Below are positions 46,199 to 54,925 of a DNA stretch of 64,000 nt, one piece after another. Source of the stretch: an uncultured Saprospiraceae bacterium (GTDB taxonomy: Bacteria; Bacteroidota; Bacteroidia; Chitinophagales; Saprospiraceae). A model generated the notes under the pieces. The model worked only from the letters and a program-made list of their open reading frames with translations, was not told the origin of the DNA and searched no databases. Location: positions 1 to 64,000 of the forward strand of contig CALFWW010000072.1 in the NCBI GenBank assembly GCA_937928575.1, written 5' to 3'. The position numbers were made by a program, and so were the translations under genes. Each line of letters begins with the position of its first letter. The stretch's first letter is position 1.

Positions 46199-47605
46199 AT
46201 GATATATAAATCATTGAAGCTCTGTGTTTTATTTCTTTTCTTTTCTCTAATTCAGATCTCTACAGTATCTGCAGAAGCGGATCTTGCCAGCGGTAAAGCG
46301 CTTTTCAAAGCAAAATGTGCATCATGTCATAATAAGGACATGAGAAGCGATTTGACCGGTCCTGCATTAGGTGGAGTAGAAGAACGCTGGGAAGGTAGAG
46401 ACGAAGTTTTAGCAGCATGGATTAGAAACTCTCAAGCGGTCATCGCATCCGGTGACAAATACGCCAACGAATTATATGTAAAGTGGAATAAAAGTCAAAT
46501 GACTGCTTTCCCTGAATTGTCAGATGCTGACATTGAAAGTTTATTGGGGTATATCGATGGAAAATGGAAAGGAACTTATGATACACCTAAAAAGGAGGAA
46601 GGAGCAGCAGGAGGAACGACAGAAAAGAAAAATAACTTACCCTTATACGGCTTAATCGCATTTGTTTTAGCCGCTCTTGCAATCGTTCTTGCAAGAATTA
46701 TTTCCAACCTAAACCACATGATTGCGGTAAAAGGTGGAGCTTCTGATGCAGTTCGTCCTGGACTTTTCGAATCAATCGGTGGAAAGAGTTTTGTCAGTTT
46801 CCTTTTGTTTGGATTGGTCATTTGGGGAGGTTATACTACTGTAAACAACGCCATCGGCTTAGGTCGTCAACAAGGGTATGCTCCAGAACAACCCATTAAA
46901 TTCTCACACGCTACACACGCAGGCGCACAAAAGATAGATTGTCAATATTGCCACGATGGTGCAAGACGTAGTAAGCACTCTGTTATACCTGCTGCGAATA
47001 CCTGTATGAATTGTCACAAAGCTGTTAAAAACGGTAGCCAATATGGTACTGCTGAGATTTCAAAAATCTATGCATCTGTAGGTTATGATCCAACAAGTGA
47101 CACTTACATTGAGAACTACGATCAAATGCCACAAGATTCAATCAAAAGAGTTTATCAAGAGTGGTTCAAATCACAATATTTGAAAGAAAAGAGTTTGGAG
47201 AAATTGGATAGAGTGGGAGAAGATTTAGTGGAGACACAATGGTCTGATATAGTAACTTCATTGACGGGTCCACAAAAGAAAAAAATCGGTGGTCCAATCG
47301 AATGGGTACGTATCCACAACTTACCAGATCACGTTTATTTCAATCACGCACAACACGTTACTGTCGGAAAAGTAAATTGTGAAAACTGTCACGGAAAAGT
47401 GGAAGAGATGGAAGTAGTTGGACAATACTCTCCTTTATCAATGGGATGGTGTATCAATTGTCACAGAGAAACAGAAGTACAATTTCAAGACAACGAATAT
47501 TATAACTCATTTAAGATCTATCACGATGAAATCAAAAAAGGTGATCGAACGAAAGTGACCGTGGAAGAAATTGGTGGACTAGAATGTCAAAAATGTCATT
47601 ATTAA
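46199..47605 (+). CDS. actA: ACIII subunit ActA, multihaem cytochrome c with extra N-terminal cytochrome c domain
   Basis: 468 residues from the ATG at 46199, with a signal-like helix (LCVLFLFFSLIQ) at the start. An N-terminal class I cytochrome c domain (CASCH near 40) is followed by a transmembrane helix (about 150-170) and a second one. The C-terminal part has five further CxxCH haem sites: CQYCH, CMNCH, CENCH, CINCH and CQKCH at the very end. The six-haem total matches Bacteroidota ActA with a fused monohaem domain. It takes electrons from the quinol-oxidising core of the complex. A hairpin separates it from actB. Confidence 0.93.
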   Translation: MIYKSLKLCVLFLFFSLIQISTVSAEADLASGKALFKAKCASCHNKDMRSDLTGPALGGVEERWEGRDEVLAAWIRNSQAVIASGDKYANELYVKWNKSQMTAFPELSDADIESLLGYIDGKWKGTYDTPKKEEGAAGGTTEKKNNLPLYGLIAFVLAALAIVLARIISNLNHMIAVKGGASDAVRPGLFESIGGKSFVSFLLFGLVIWGGYTTVNNAIGLGRQQGYAPEQPIKFSHATHAGAQKIDCQYCHDGARRSKHSVIPAANTCMNCHKAVKNGSQYGTAEISKIYASVGYDPTSDTYIENYDQMPQDSIKRVYQEWFKSQYLKEKSLEKLDRVGEDLVETQWSDIVTSLTGPQKKKIGGPIEWVRIHNLPDHVYFNHAQHVTVGKVNCENCHGKVEEMEVVGQYSPLSMGWCINCHRETEVQFQDNEYYNSFKIYHDEIKKGDRTKVTVEEIGGLECQKCHY

Positions 47606-47607
47606 GT

Positions 47608-47631
47608 AGAGACGTTTTATACAACGTCTCT
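47608..47631 (+). repeat. Hairpin between actA and actB
   Basis: AGAGACGTT (47608-47616) pairs perfectly with AACGTCTCT (47623-47631). The T run is short, so it is more likely a transcript-processing or attenuation element than a full terminator. Similar GAGACGTT palindromes are dispersed in Bacteroidota genomes (from memory). Confidence 0.6.
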
Positions 47632-47659
47632 TTCGAAAAATTTTCATTCAAGAATATAT

Positions 47660-50600
47660 ATGAAAAACCAGAAAAACGAAGCTTGGGTAGGAATTAGTGA
47701 TAAGACCAACGATCCGGATTTGATTGCACAAATTGATAAGGAATTCGTTGAACTACCTATCGTTGATACGCTATCTGATGAAGCAGCTATCGAAACTCCA
47801 GCCAACAGAAGAGACTTTTTAAAGTATCTAGGTTTTGGCTTAGGGGCAGCTACTATGGCTGCCGGATGTGATGCACCAATCAGAAGAGCCATCCCGTACG
47901 TAACCAAACCAGATACCATCGTTCCAGGTGTCGCTAATTATTACGCATCTTCTTTTGTAGATGGTGGTGATTATTGTGCCGTTTTAGTGAAAACAAGAGA
48001 AGGTCGTCCTATCAAGATTGAAGGAAATTCTTTGTCAAGTGTTACTAAAGGTGGAACAAACACACGGACTCAAGCAGCAGTATTATCTTTATATGATACC
48101 AATCGTGTGAAAGGTTGCTACAGCCAGAATGGTGAAGAAATGACTGCCATGAATTGGGCAGAAGTAGATAAGGCGATGGGCGCTAAATTAAATGCGGGTA
48201 GCCGTATCTTAATTATTACCAACACCATTTTAAGTCCGACTGCAAAGAAAGCTTTAGGTGAATTCACTGCCGCTTATCCAAATGCAAAAGTGGTAACTTA
48301 TGATCCGATTTCTTCTTCTGCAATGTTGGAAGCGAACAAAGAATGTTTCGGCGATCAAGTGGTTCCTGCTTATCACTTCGATAAAGCAAAAGTAATCGTA
48401 AGTGTTGGTGCTGACTTTTTAGCTACTTGGATTTCACCAATCGAATATGCTGCTGATTATTCTAAAAACAGAAGAATCGCTGATTACACAAAAGCAAAAA
48501 TGTCTCGCCACATTCAAGTGGAAAGCATGATGTCTTTGACAGGTTCAAATGCGGATAACCGTATTTTAATCAAACCATCAGAACAAGGTGCTGCAATCGC
48601 TAATTTATATAATGAAGTAGCGGCACTAGCAGGTGGTTCAAGTATATCAGCTCCTGCTATCAATGCAGATGCAAAGAAAGGTCTGAAAGCAGCTGCTAAA
48701 GATTTAGTAAATGCTGGAAGTGCAGGTCTTGTGGTTTCTGGTTCCAATAATGTCGGAGAACAAGTATTGATCAACGCAATCAACAACATGATTGGCGCTT
48801 ACGGAAATACATTAAGTTTTTCTGGCGCTTCTTTACAACGTCAAGGTTTAGATTCAGCTATCCAAGGTGCCATTTCTGAAATGCAAAGTGGAAGTGTTGA
48901 TACTGCTATCGTTTGGGGTGCGAATCCTGCTTTTGATTTACCAAATGCGGATAAATTTGCAGCTGCTTTTGCAAAAGTGAAAAACAAGATTGCTTTAGCT
49001 TACACGATAGACGAAACGTCTGCACTTTGTGATCATATCATCGGTGTACACCATTTCTTGGAGTCTTGGGGAGATGCAGAACCAAAACGTGGATACTATA
49101 GTTTGATTCAACCAACGATTGCTCCTTTGTTTGAAACTAGACAAGCAGAAGAGATATTATTACGTTGGGCAAAATCTAACAATTTAAATACGAATTCTGA
49201 TCAACCATATTACGAGTATGTCAAGAATAGCTGGAAAGGTTTAGCAGGAGGTTTCGCTTCCTTCGGATCATTCTGGGACAATACTTTACATGATGGTATT
49301 TATGAAGCACCAAAAGGTTCTTCAGCAAGTGGTTTTTCAGGAAATGTTTCTGGAGCTGCTGCAAAAATCAACAAGCCAGTTAATAGCGAATTAGAAATCG
49401 AATTTTTCGAATCATTAAATATTGGTTCTGGAAAATATGCAAATAATCCTTGGTTACAAGAAGTACCAGATCCGGTTACTCGTTGTACTTGGGGAAATCA
49501 ATTGACAGTTCCAACGCACTGGAATGGTTCTAATGATTACGAAACTTTCCGTGGTATCGGTAGCAGAAATGCGAAGAGTCATGGTGACTATGTAAACATG
49601 GGAATCAAAGGTCGTGAAGAAAAAGTTTCTGCTGTTCCACAATTCGGAATGATGAGAGGAACTTTAGGAATGGGAATTGGATACGGTCGTGAAGTAGTAG
49701 GAGAATGTGGTGCTGGAATTGGAACCAACGTGTACCCATGGTTATCAATTGATGCGAATGGAAATACTCAATACTATGCTACTAACGTAGAAGTTTCACA
49801 AATCGTAGGTCGTGAAAAAGAATTAGCGTGCGTTCAGTACCACCACACGATGGGATTGACGGGTTCTAAAACTGGATCGGACGAAGTAATTAATGTGGAT
49901 GAAGAAATTTTGGCATTCCAAGGTTCATTGACAGATCGTTCGATTATTCGTACTTCGAATTTGGATGAGTTGAACAAAACAGTTCCTGCACTTGTAAAGG
50001 AAAGAGGTCATCACCAATACTTAAATGATCAAACACTTTATCCTTTTGATGAGTACTCTGAAAAACTGTATAGTCAAGGTCATCACTGGGGAATGCATGT
50101 AGACTTAAATGCTTGTACTGGTTGTGCAGCATGTACAGTTGCTTGTATGGCTGAGAACAATGTACCAGTTGTTGGTAAAACAGAAGTTCACAGACACCAT
50201 GAAATGTCCTGGTTGAGAATTGATCGTTATTTCTATGGCGATGCTAACAATCCAAATACGGTTTATCAACCAATGATGTGCCAACACTGTGATAACGCTC
50301 CTTGTGAGAATGTTTGTCCAGTGGCTGCAACCAACCATAGTTCTGAAGGATTGAATCAAATGACTTACAACAGATGTATCGGTACTAGATACTGTGCCAA
50401 CAACTGTCCTTATAAAGTTCGTCGTTTCAATTGGCTGGATTATACAACAGCGGATTTATTCCCTGGTAACCAACCACACATCAACGATGAGAAGATTCCT
50501 TTTGGTGCTGACAACTTAACCAGAATGGTATTGAACCCAGATGTAACAGTTCGTTCACGTGGTGTGATTGAGAAGTGTTCTTTCTGCGTACAAAGAATTC

Positions 50601-50845
50601 AAGAAGGTAAATTGACCGCAAAAGCAGAACGAAGAAACTTAGCGGATAATGACGTAAGAACGGCTTGCCAAACAGCTTGCCCAACTCAAGCGATCATTTT
50701 CGGTGATGTCAATAATCCAAATTCTGAAGTGAGCAAACGTATCGCGTCAGATATGACCTACCAAGTAATTGAAGAAGTGAATATTCAACCATCTGTGAAT
50801 TACTCGATGAAAGTAAACAACAGAAGTGAATTGATCGACGCATAA
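47660..50845 (+). CDS. actB: ACIII subunit ActB, molybdopterin-oxidoreductase-like plus iron-sulfur fusion
   Basis: 1061 residues. A twin-arginine signal (NRRDFLKYLGFGLG, about 50-63) sends it across the membrane folded. The body (about 75-760) resembles molybdopterin oxidoreductases but, as in known ACIII, is not expected to hold the cofactor. The C-terminal ferredoxin part (about 810-1035) carries CTGCAACTVACMAEN, CQHCDNAPCENVCP, CIGTRYCANNCPY and CSFCVQR with CQTACPTQ, enough for one 3Fe-4S and three 4Fe-4S clusters. It relays electrons from the quinol site to the haems of ActA. Confidence 0.94.
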   Translation: MKNQKNEAWVGISDKTNDPDLIAQIDKEFVELPIVDTLSDEAAIETPANRRDFLKYLGFGLGAATMAAGCDAPIRRAIPYVTKPDTIVPGVANYYASSFVDGGDYCAVLVKTREGRPIKIEGNSLSSVTKGGTNTRTQAAVLSLYDTNRVKGCYSQNGEEMTAMNWAEVDKAMGAKLNAGSRILIITNTILSPTAKKALGEFTAAYPNAKVVTYDPISSSAMLEANKECFGDQVVPAYHFDKAKVIVSVGADFLATWISPIEYAADYSKNRRIADYTKAKMSRHIQVESMMSLTGSNADNRILIKPSEQGAAIANLYNEVAALAGGSSISAPAINADAKKGLKAAAKDLVNAGSAGLVVSGSNNVGEQVLINAINNMIGAYGNTLSFSGASLQRQGLDSAIQGAISEMQSGSVDTAIVWGANPAFDLPNADKFAAAFAKVKNKIALAYTIDETSALCDHIIGVHHFLESWGDAEPKRGYYSLIQPTIAPLFETRQAEEILLRWAKSNNLNTNSDQPYYEYVKNSWKGLAGGFASFGSFWDNTLHDGIYEAPKGSSASGFSGNVSGAAAKINKPVNSELEIEFFESLNIGSGKYANNPWLQEVPDPVTRCTWGNQLTVPTHWNGSNDYETFRGIGSRNAKSHGDYVNMGIKGREEKVSAVPQFGMMRGTLGMGIGYGREVVGECGAGIGTNVYPWLSIDANGNTQYYATNVEVSQIVGREKELACVQYHHTMGLTGSKTGSDEVINVDEEILAFQGSLTDRSIIRTSNLDELNKTVPALVKERGHHQYLNDQTLYPFDEYSEKLYSQGHHWGMHVDLNACTGCAACTVACMAENNVPVVGKTEVHRHHEMSWLRIDRYFYGDANNPNTVYQPMMCQHCDNAPCENVCPVAATNHSSEGLNQMTYNRCIGTRYCANNCPYKVRRFNWLDYTTADLFPGNQPHINDEKIPFGADNLTRMVLNPDVTVRSRGVIEKCSFCVQRIQEGKLTAKAERRNLADNDVRTACQTACPTQAIIFGDVNNPNSEVSKRIASDMTYQVIEEVNIQPSVNYSMKVNNRSELIDA

Positions 50846-50851
50846 TAAACC

Positions 50852-50986
50852 CCAAAGGGGTAAAAGCAATAAACAAGGGCAACGCCCTTGTTTAAGTAAC
50901 AAGTCAGATTTCAAAGCTCTAAAGGAGCGGAAGCAGTCTGAAATATTAAAAAATAATAATCAAAGCGTCCGCATGAGGCGGATGCT
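50852..50986 (+). repeat. Series of hairpins between actB and actC
   Basis: In about 135 bases there are four stem-loops: CCCC/GGGG, AACAAGGGC/GCCCTTGTT, GCTC(T)/(G)GAGC within a larger ATTTCA-type pairing, and AGCGTCCGC (50964-50972) with GCGGATGCT (50978-50986). Such stacks may set relative subunit levels by RNA processing. None has a terminator T run, in keeping with read-through to actC. Confidence 0.6.
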
Positions 50987-51002
50987 AAAACCAAATAAGT
51001 TT

Positions 51003-52934
51003 ATGAGCGCACCTATCTCGAATATAAGGGAACCGCTAATAACCGGAAGTAAAACTTACCATCAAATCACAGAGGATTTGATCGGACCTACTGAGAAGGT
51101 CCCAGGTTTTGCGTGGATAGCCGGCGTAATGACTTCACTTGCTTTATTAGCATTTGGAGGAGTAGCCATCTTTTGGACCATCTGGTATGGGATCGGTTCA
51201 TGGGATTTGAATAGAACAATTGGATGGGGTTGGGATATTACCAACTTCGTATGGTGGATTGGTATTGGTCACGCGGGTACGCTGATCTCTGCGATCTTAC
51301 TTTTGTTCCGTCAAAAATGGAGAATGGGGGTAAACCGTTCTGCAGAGGCAATGACCATCTTCGCCGTAATGTGTGCAGCCTTGTTTCCAGGTATTCACAT
51401 GGGACGTATCTGGATGGCGATGTTCATTTTCCCTTATCCAAATACACGTGGACCATTATGGGTAAACTTTAACTCTCCACTTCTTTGGGATGTATTTGCA
51501 ATCTCGACTTATTTTACCGTATCCTTATTATTCTGGTATACCGGTTTGGTACCGGATTTTGCAACCGTAAGAGACCGTGCGAAAGGATTCCGTAAAAAAA
51601 TCTACAGCTTCTTAGCTTTTGGATGGACCGGAAAAGCAAAGCACTGGCAACGTTGGGAATCACTGTCATTGATCTTGGCAGGTATCGCAACACCACTGGT
51701 ACTTTCTGTACACACGATTGTATCTTTTGATTTCGCCACTTCTGTAATTCCAGGATGGCACACGACAATTTTCCCACCTTACTTCGTAGCAGGAGCGATC
51801 TTCTCAGGATTCGCGATGGTATTGACATTGATGTTGATTGTAAGAAAGGTATTGAAAATTGAAGACTACATTACGATTGGACATATTGAGTCGATGAATA
51901 AAGTAATCCTTTGTACAGGTTCCATTGTTGGGGTTGCGTACTTAACAGAGCTTTTCATTGCTTGGTATTCTGGATATGTATATGAGCAATTCGCATTTTA
52001 TAATAGAGCATTGGGACCCTACTGGTGGTCTTATTTCGGTATGATGTCTTGTAACGTAATTACACCGCAATTTTTCTGGATCAAAAAAATCAGAAGAAGT
52101 GTGGCTTGGACATTTGTATTATCAATCGTGGTAAATATCGGGATGTGGTTTGAGCGGTTTGTAATTATTGCAACAACACTAGCACGTGACTATTTGCCGT
52201 CATCATGGAGTTACTATGTACCTACATGGGTTGAGGTTGGTATCTATGTTGGAACCTTCGGATTATTCTTCACATTGTTCTTGTTATTCCTGAGAGTTGC
52301 ACCAGTGGTAGCAGCTGCCGAAATCAAGTCTATCTTGAAAACAGCTGGAGATCAATACACAGGTCCAAATGCAACACATCATGCACACCATGATGATCAC
52401 GGACATGATGACAAACATGAAGATTTGAAATTGCCTGCTGATTCCAACTCATTCATGGATAGCAATAGGAATGTTGCCACTGCTCCAATCGTTGAAAAAA
52501 CGAAACGAACAAATACCCAAGAAGAAACGACATCTTACCAAAAAATTGAAGACGATCCTGAGGTTTATAAAGGAAAAGAAATTGACACTAATTTAGATCC
52601 GGATGATCCAAATTATAAAAGTTCATTCGTAGCAGGTGCAGTAGGTGCTGGTGCAGGATTGACTTCATTAGGCACACACGAAGATGATTTGAAAAAAGTA
52701 GAAGGAATCGGACCAGCAGTTGAAAAATTGTTGAAAGAGGGTGGTGTTAAAAATTGGAAAACATTAGCAGCAGCGAATCCAGAGCAATTAAAAGAATTGT
52801 TGGTAGAAGCTGGTGGTACTTTCAAAACAATGGATCCAACAACATGGCCACTTCAAGCACAAATGGCGGATGAAGGTAGATGGGCAGAATTGGAAAAATG
52901 GCAAGATGATTTAGATGGTGGAAAGATTTCGTAA
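51003..52934 (+). CDS. actC: ACIII subunit ActC (NrfD-like) with C-terminal helix-hairpin-helix-like domain
   Basis: 643 residues. About ten transmembrane helices (residues 35-470) form the NrfD/PsrC-type quinol-binding subunit. Signatures include NFVWWIGIGHAGTLISAILL and GRIWMAMFIFPYPNTRGPLW. A His-rich loop (HHAHHDDHGHDDKHE) and an acidic linker follow. The last ~75 residues carry LKKVEGIGPAVEKLLKEGGV and DPTTWPLQAQMADEGRW, a helix-hairpin-helix-like module not part of canonical ActC. I chose the ATG at 51003 (MSAPISN) over one ten codons upstream that lies in a hairpin. This is the proton-translocating quinol oxidation core. Confidence 0.92.
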   Translation: MSAPISNIREPLITGSKTYHQITEDLIGPTEKVPGFAWIAGVMTSLALLAFGGVAIFWTIWYGIGSWDLNRTIGWGWDITNFVWWIGIGHAGTLISAILLLFRQKWRMGVNRSAEAMTIFAVMCAALFPGIHMGRIWMAMFIFPYPNTRGPLWVNFNSPLLWDVFAISTYFTVSLLFWYTGLVPDFATVRDRAKGFRKKIYSFLAFGWTGKAKHWQRWESLSLILAGIATPLVLSVHTIVSFDFATSVIPGWHTTIFPPYFVAGAIFSGFAMVLTLMLIVRKVLKIEDYITIGHIESMNKVILCTGSIVGVAYLTELFIAWYSGYVYEQFAFYNRALGPYWWSYFGMMSCNVITPQFFWIKKIRRSVAWTFVLSIVVNIGMWFERFVIIATTLARDYLPSSWSYYVPTWVEVGIYVGTFGLFFTLFLLFLRVAPVVAAAEIKSILKTAGDQYTGPNATHHAHHDDHGHDDKHEDLKLPADSNSFMDSNRNVATAPIVEKTKRTNTQEETTSYQKIEDDPEVYKGKEIDTNLDPDDPNYKSSFVAGAVGAGAGLTSLGTHEDDLKKVEGIGPAVEKLLKEGGVKNWKTLAAANPEQLKELLVEAGGTFKTMDPTTWPLQAQMADEGRWAELEKWQDDLDGGKIS

Positions 52935-53139
52935 ATGAAGTCATCACCCTGCAATTTAGTGTTTACAATCTCGCTTTAGATTTGAGGAAATCGGTGTGGA
53001 GTGCGAGGCAGAAAACGAAGGCATAGCGTGTTATAGCGAGTATTTCTAACGAAGTAATCCAAAGCGACTTGCCAAATATATGTGATGATTGTAATTATTA
53101 AATGGCATGATTTAAATAAACTCGATATCAATTATAAAA
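52935..53139. other. actC-actD spacer with short direct repeats
   Basis: 205 bases, longer than most gaps in this cluster. ATAGCG occurs twice within 16 bases (near 53024-53040), flanked by GGCAG and TTGCC words and AACGAA repeats. It resembles extragenic repeat DNA rather than coding sequence. No ORF is supported. Confidence 0.4.
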
Positions 53140-53697
53140 ATGGTAAATAAAAATAAAACAGTTTTATTCGGTCTTTATGACGATGAAACAGATTTGATTA
53201 GAGCAATCAGAAAAGCGAAAGCGGCTCACATTGAAATAGATGAAGTCTATACCCCTTTCCCTGTTCACGGATTGGACCCTGAATTGGACTTGAAAGAATC
53301 CAGATTGCACATAGCAGGATTCATCTATGGTGCCATGGGTACACTGACTGCCTTTCTTTTTATGTCGTGGGTATTTACCCGTGACTGGCCAATTATATTT
53401 GGAGGTAAGCCATATTGGTCAGTACCTGCTTTTATTCCGATTACATTTGAGTTAACGGTATTGTTCTCAGCAATTGGAATGGTCGTAACTTTTTATACCA
53501 TTTGTGGAATGGGGCCTGGAGCGAACAACCCAATTTTACATGATAGAATTACAGATGATAAATTCTGTATCGCATTTGATGTAGAAGGTGGAAGTCAAGA
53601 TCACCACGGTGACGATCATCACCCGGTTGATGTTGAGAAGCTGAAAGATTTTTTCAAAACAACTGGTGCGACAGAAGTACAAACCAAAGTAATTTAA
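53140..53697 (+). CDS. actD: ACIII subunit ActD (DUF3341)
   Basis: 185 residues. The N-terminal soluble domain (VLFGLYDDETDLIRAIRKAK) and two transmembrane helices (about 62-82 and 105-127) are typical of DUF3341 proteins, the ActD membrane subunit of ACIII. The tail has a His-rich run (DHHGDDHHPVDVEKL). It has no redox centre and probably helps assemble the quinol-side subunits. Its order between actC and actE is the standard one. Confidence 0.93.
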   Translation: MVNKNKTVLFGLYDDETDLIRAIRKAKAAHIEIDEVYTPFPVHGLDPELDLKESRLHIAGFIYGAMGTLTAFLFMSWVFTRDWPIIFGGKPYWSVPAFIPITFELTVLFSAIGMVVTFYTICGMGPGANNPILHDRITDDKFCIAFDVEGGSQDHHGDDHHPVDVEKLKDFFKTTGATEVQTKVI

Positions 53698-53719
53698 ATC
53701 ACGAGAATTAACTTTTAGA

Positions 53720-54877
53720 ATGAAAAATATTCAATTCATATTATTAGCAATTTGTGGCCTCGTTGTATTTGGTTGCTCACCTTCTGGAGATAATTTCCAA
53801 GGGAATGAATACATGCCGGATATGGGACACTCTGTTGCTTATGAAGCCAACTACTATGATTACTATCGATACAATCGTTGGGGATCAGAAGACGACTATC
53901 ATAAAATGGCACAACCTCGTAAACCAGTTCAAGGAACAATCCCTCGTGGATATGCAGGTGCAGGAGCATCCCTTTCCAAACTAGCGATGCTGAGAGGAAT
54001 GAATTCACTCAATGCTATTGCCGTTCCGCCAAATGGAAATGTCCCTTATTATTATGAGGACACAGAACCAGAGCGTACACGTGCAATGAATGAAATCATT
54101 GAAAACCCGTTTCCAATTACAAAAGCTGGATTAGCTGAAGGAAAAAACTTGTACGATATTTTTTGTGGAATTTGCCACGGTGCAAAAGGAGATGGTGGAG
54201 GACTAATTTATGATACGGATGCGAATCCATTAGCGAAATATCCTGCAGCTCCAGCAAACTTGATTTCTGAAGAATTTGTTTCTGCAACCAATGGTAGATA
54301 TTATCACGCAATCATGCACGGTAAGAATGTAATGGGTGGTTACGCAGATAAGATATCCTATGAAGAAAGATGGCAAGTGATTCACTACATCAGAGCACTC
54401 CAAGCAAAAGCAACGGATAAAGAATATAGCCAAACAGCCAACACACTAGGTGGGGGTGGTCAACCAGCTGGAGAAAATTATTCTCGGAATATATCAATGA
54501 ACGACAACCAAGGTTTCAATATGAGTCCGAGGGGAGGGCATTCATCAGGATCACACGGTGGAGGAAATCTTCACAATGGAAGTACACACAACGGATCTCA
54601 CAGTGCAACACATAGCGGAACACAAAGTATGCAAGGTCTACAACAAGGTACAACCATACAAGGAGGTGTTAATTCAACCATGCAAATGCAAGATGGGGTG
54701 ACAGTACCAGGAACTACGATTGATGGTGAGAAAAAAGGGAAAGTGAAGAACTTTTTGAAAAAGACGGGTGAGAAAATTAAAGAAGGTGGAAGTAAGGTAA
54801 AAGAAGGAACGAAAAAAGTAGGTGGCAAAATAAAAGGTGCACTTAAAAAGAAAGATGCTGGAAACGGCGGAAACTAA
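53720..54877 (+). CDS. actE: ACIII subunit ActE, monohaem cytochrome c lipoprotein
   Basis: 385 residues. The signal peptide has the lipobox VFGC (Cys 19). The region MPDMGHSVAYEANYYDYYRY is typical of ActE and is followed by a class I cytochrome c domain (about 130-225) with CGICHGAKGDGGG and a distal NVMGGYADK methionine. The tail is unusual: a Gly/Ser/His/Asn-rich stretch with HNGS-type repeats (about 265-300), then a Lys/Gly-rich end (KKTGEKIKEGGSKVKEGTKK). It passes electrons to the oxidase or to a soluble carrier on the outer face. Confidence 0.92.
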   Translation: MKNIQFILLAICGLVVFGCSPSGDNFQGNEYMPDMGHSVAYEANYYDYYRYNRWGSEDDYHKMAQPRKPVQGTIPRGYAGAGASLSKLAMLRGMNSLNAIAVPPNGNVPYYYEDTEPERTRAMNEIIENPFPITKAGLAEGKNLYDIFCGICHGAKGDGGGLIYDTDANPLAKYPAAPANLISEEFVSATNGRYYHAIMHGKNVMGGYADKISYEERWQVIHYIRALQAKATDKEYSQTANTLGGGGQPAGENYSRNISMNDNQGFNMSPRGGHSSGSHGGGNLHNGSTHNGSHSATHSGTQSMQGLQQGTTIQGGVNSTMQMQDGVTVPGTTIDGEKKGKVKNFLKKTGEKIKEGGSKVKEGTKKVGGKIKGALKKKDAGNGGN

Positions 54878-54925
54878 AAACTAAAACGAAAAAATTTCCC
54901 GCAAGGGTAAAAAATAAAATTAGCA

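Noticed and set aside
47660-50845. ActB as an active molybdoenzyme
   Set aside because: The gene order and the ferredoxin fusion are those of ACIII, whose ActB does not hold the cofactor.
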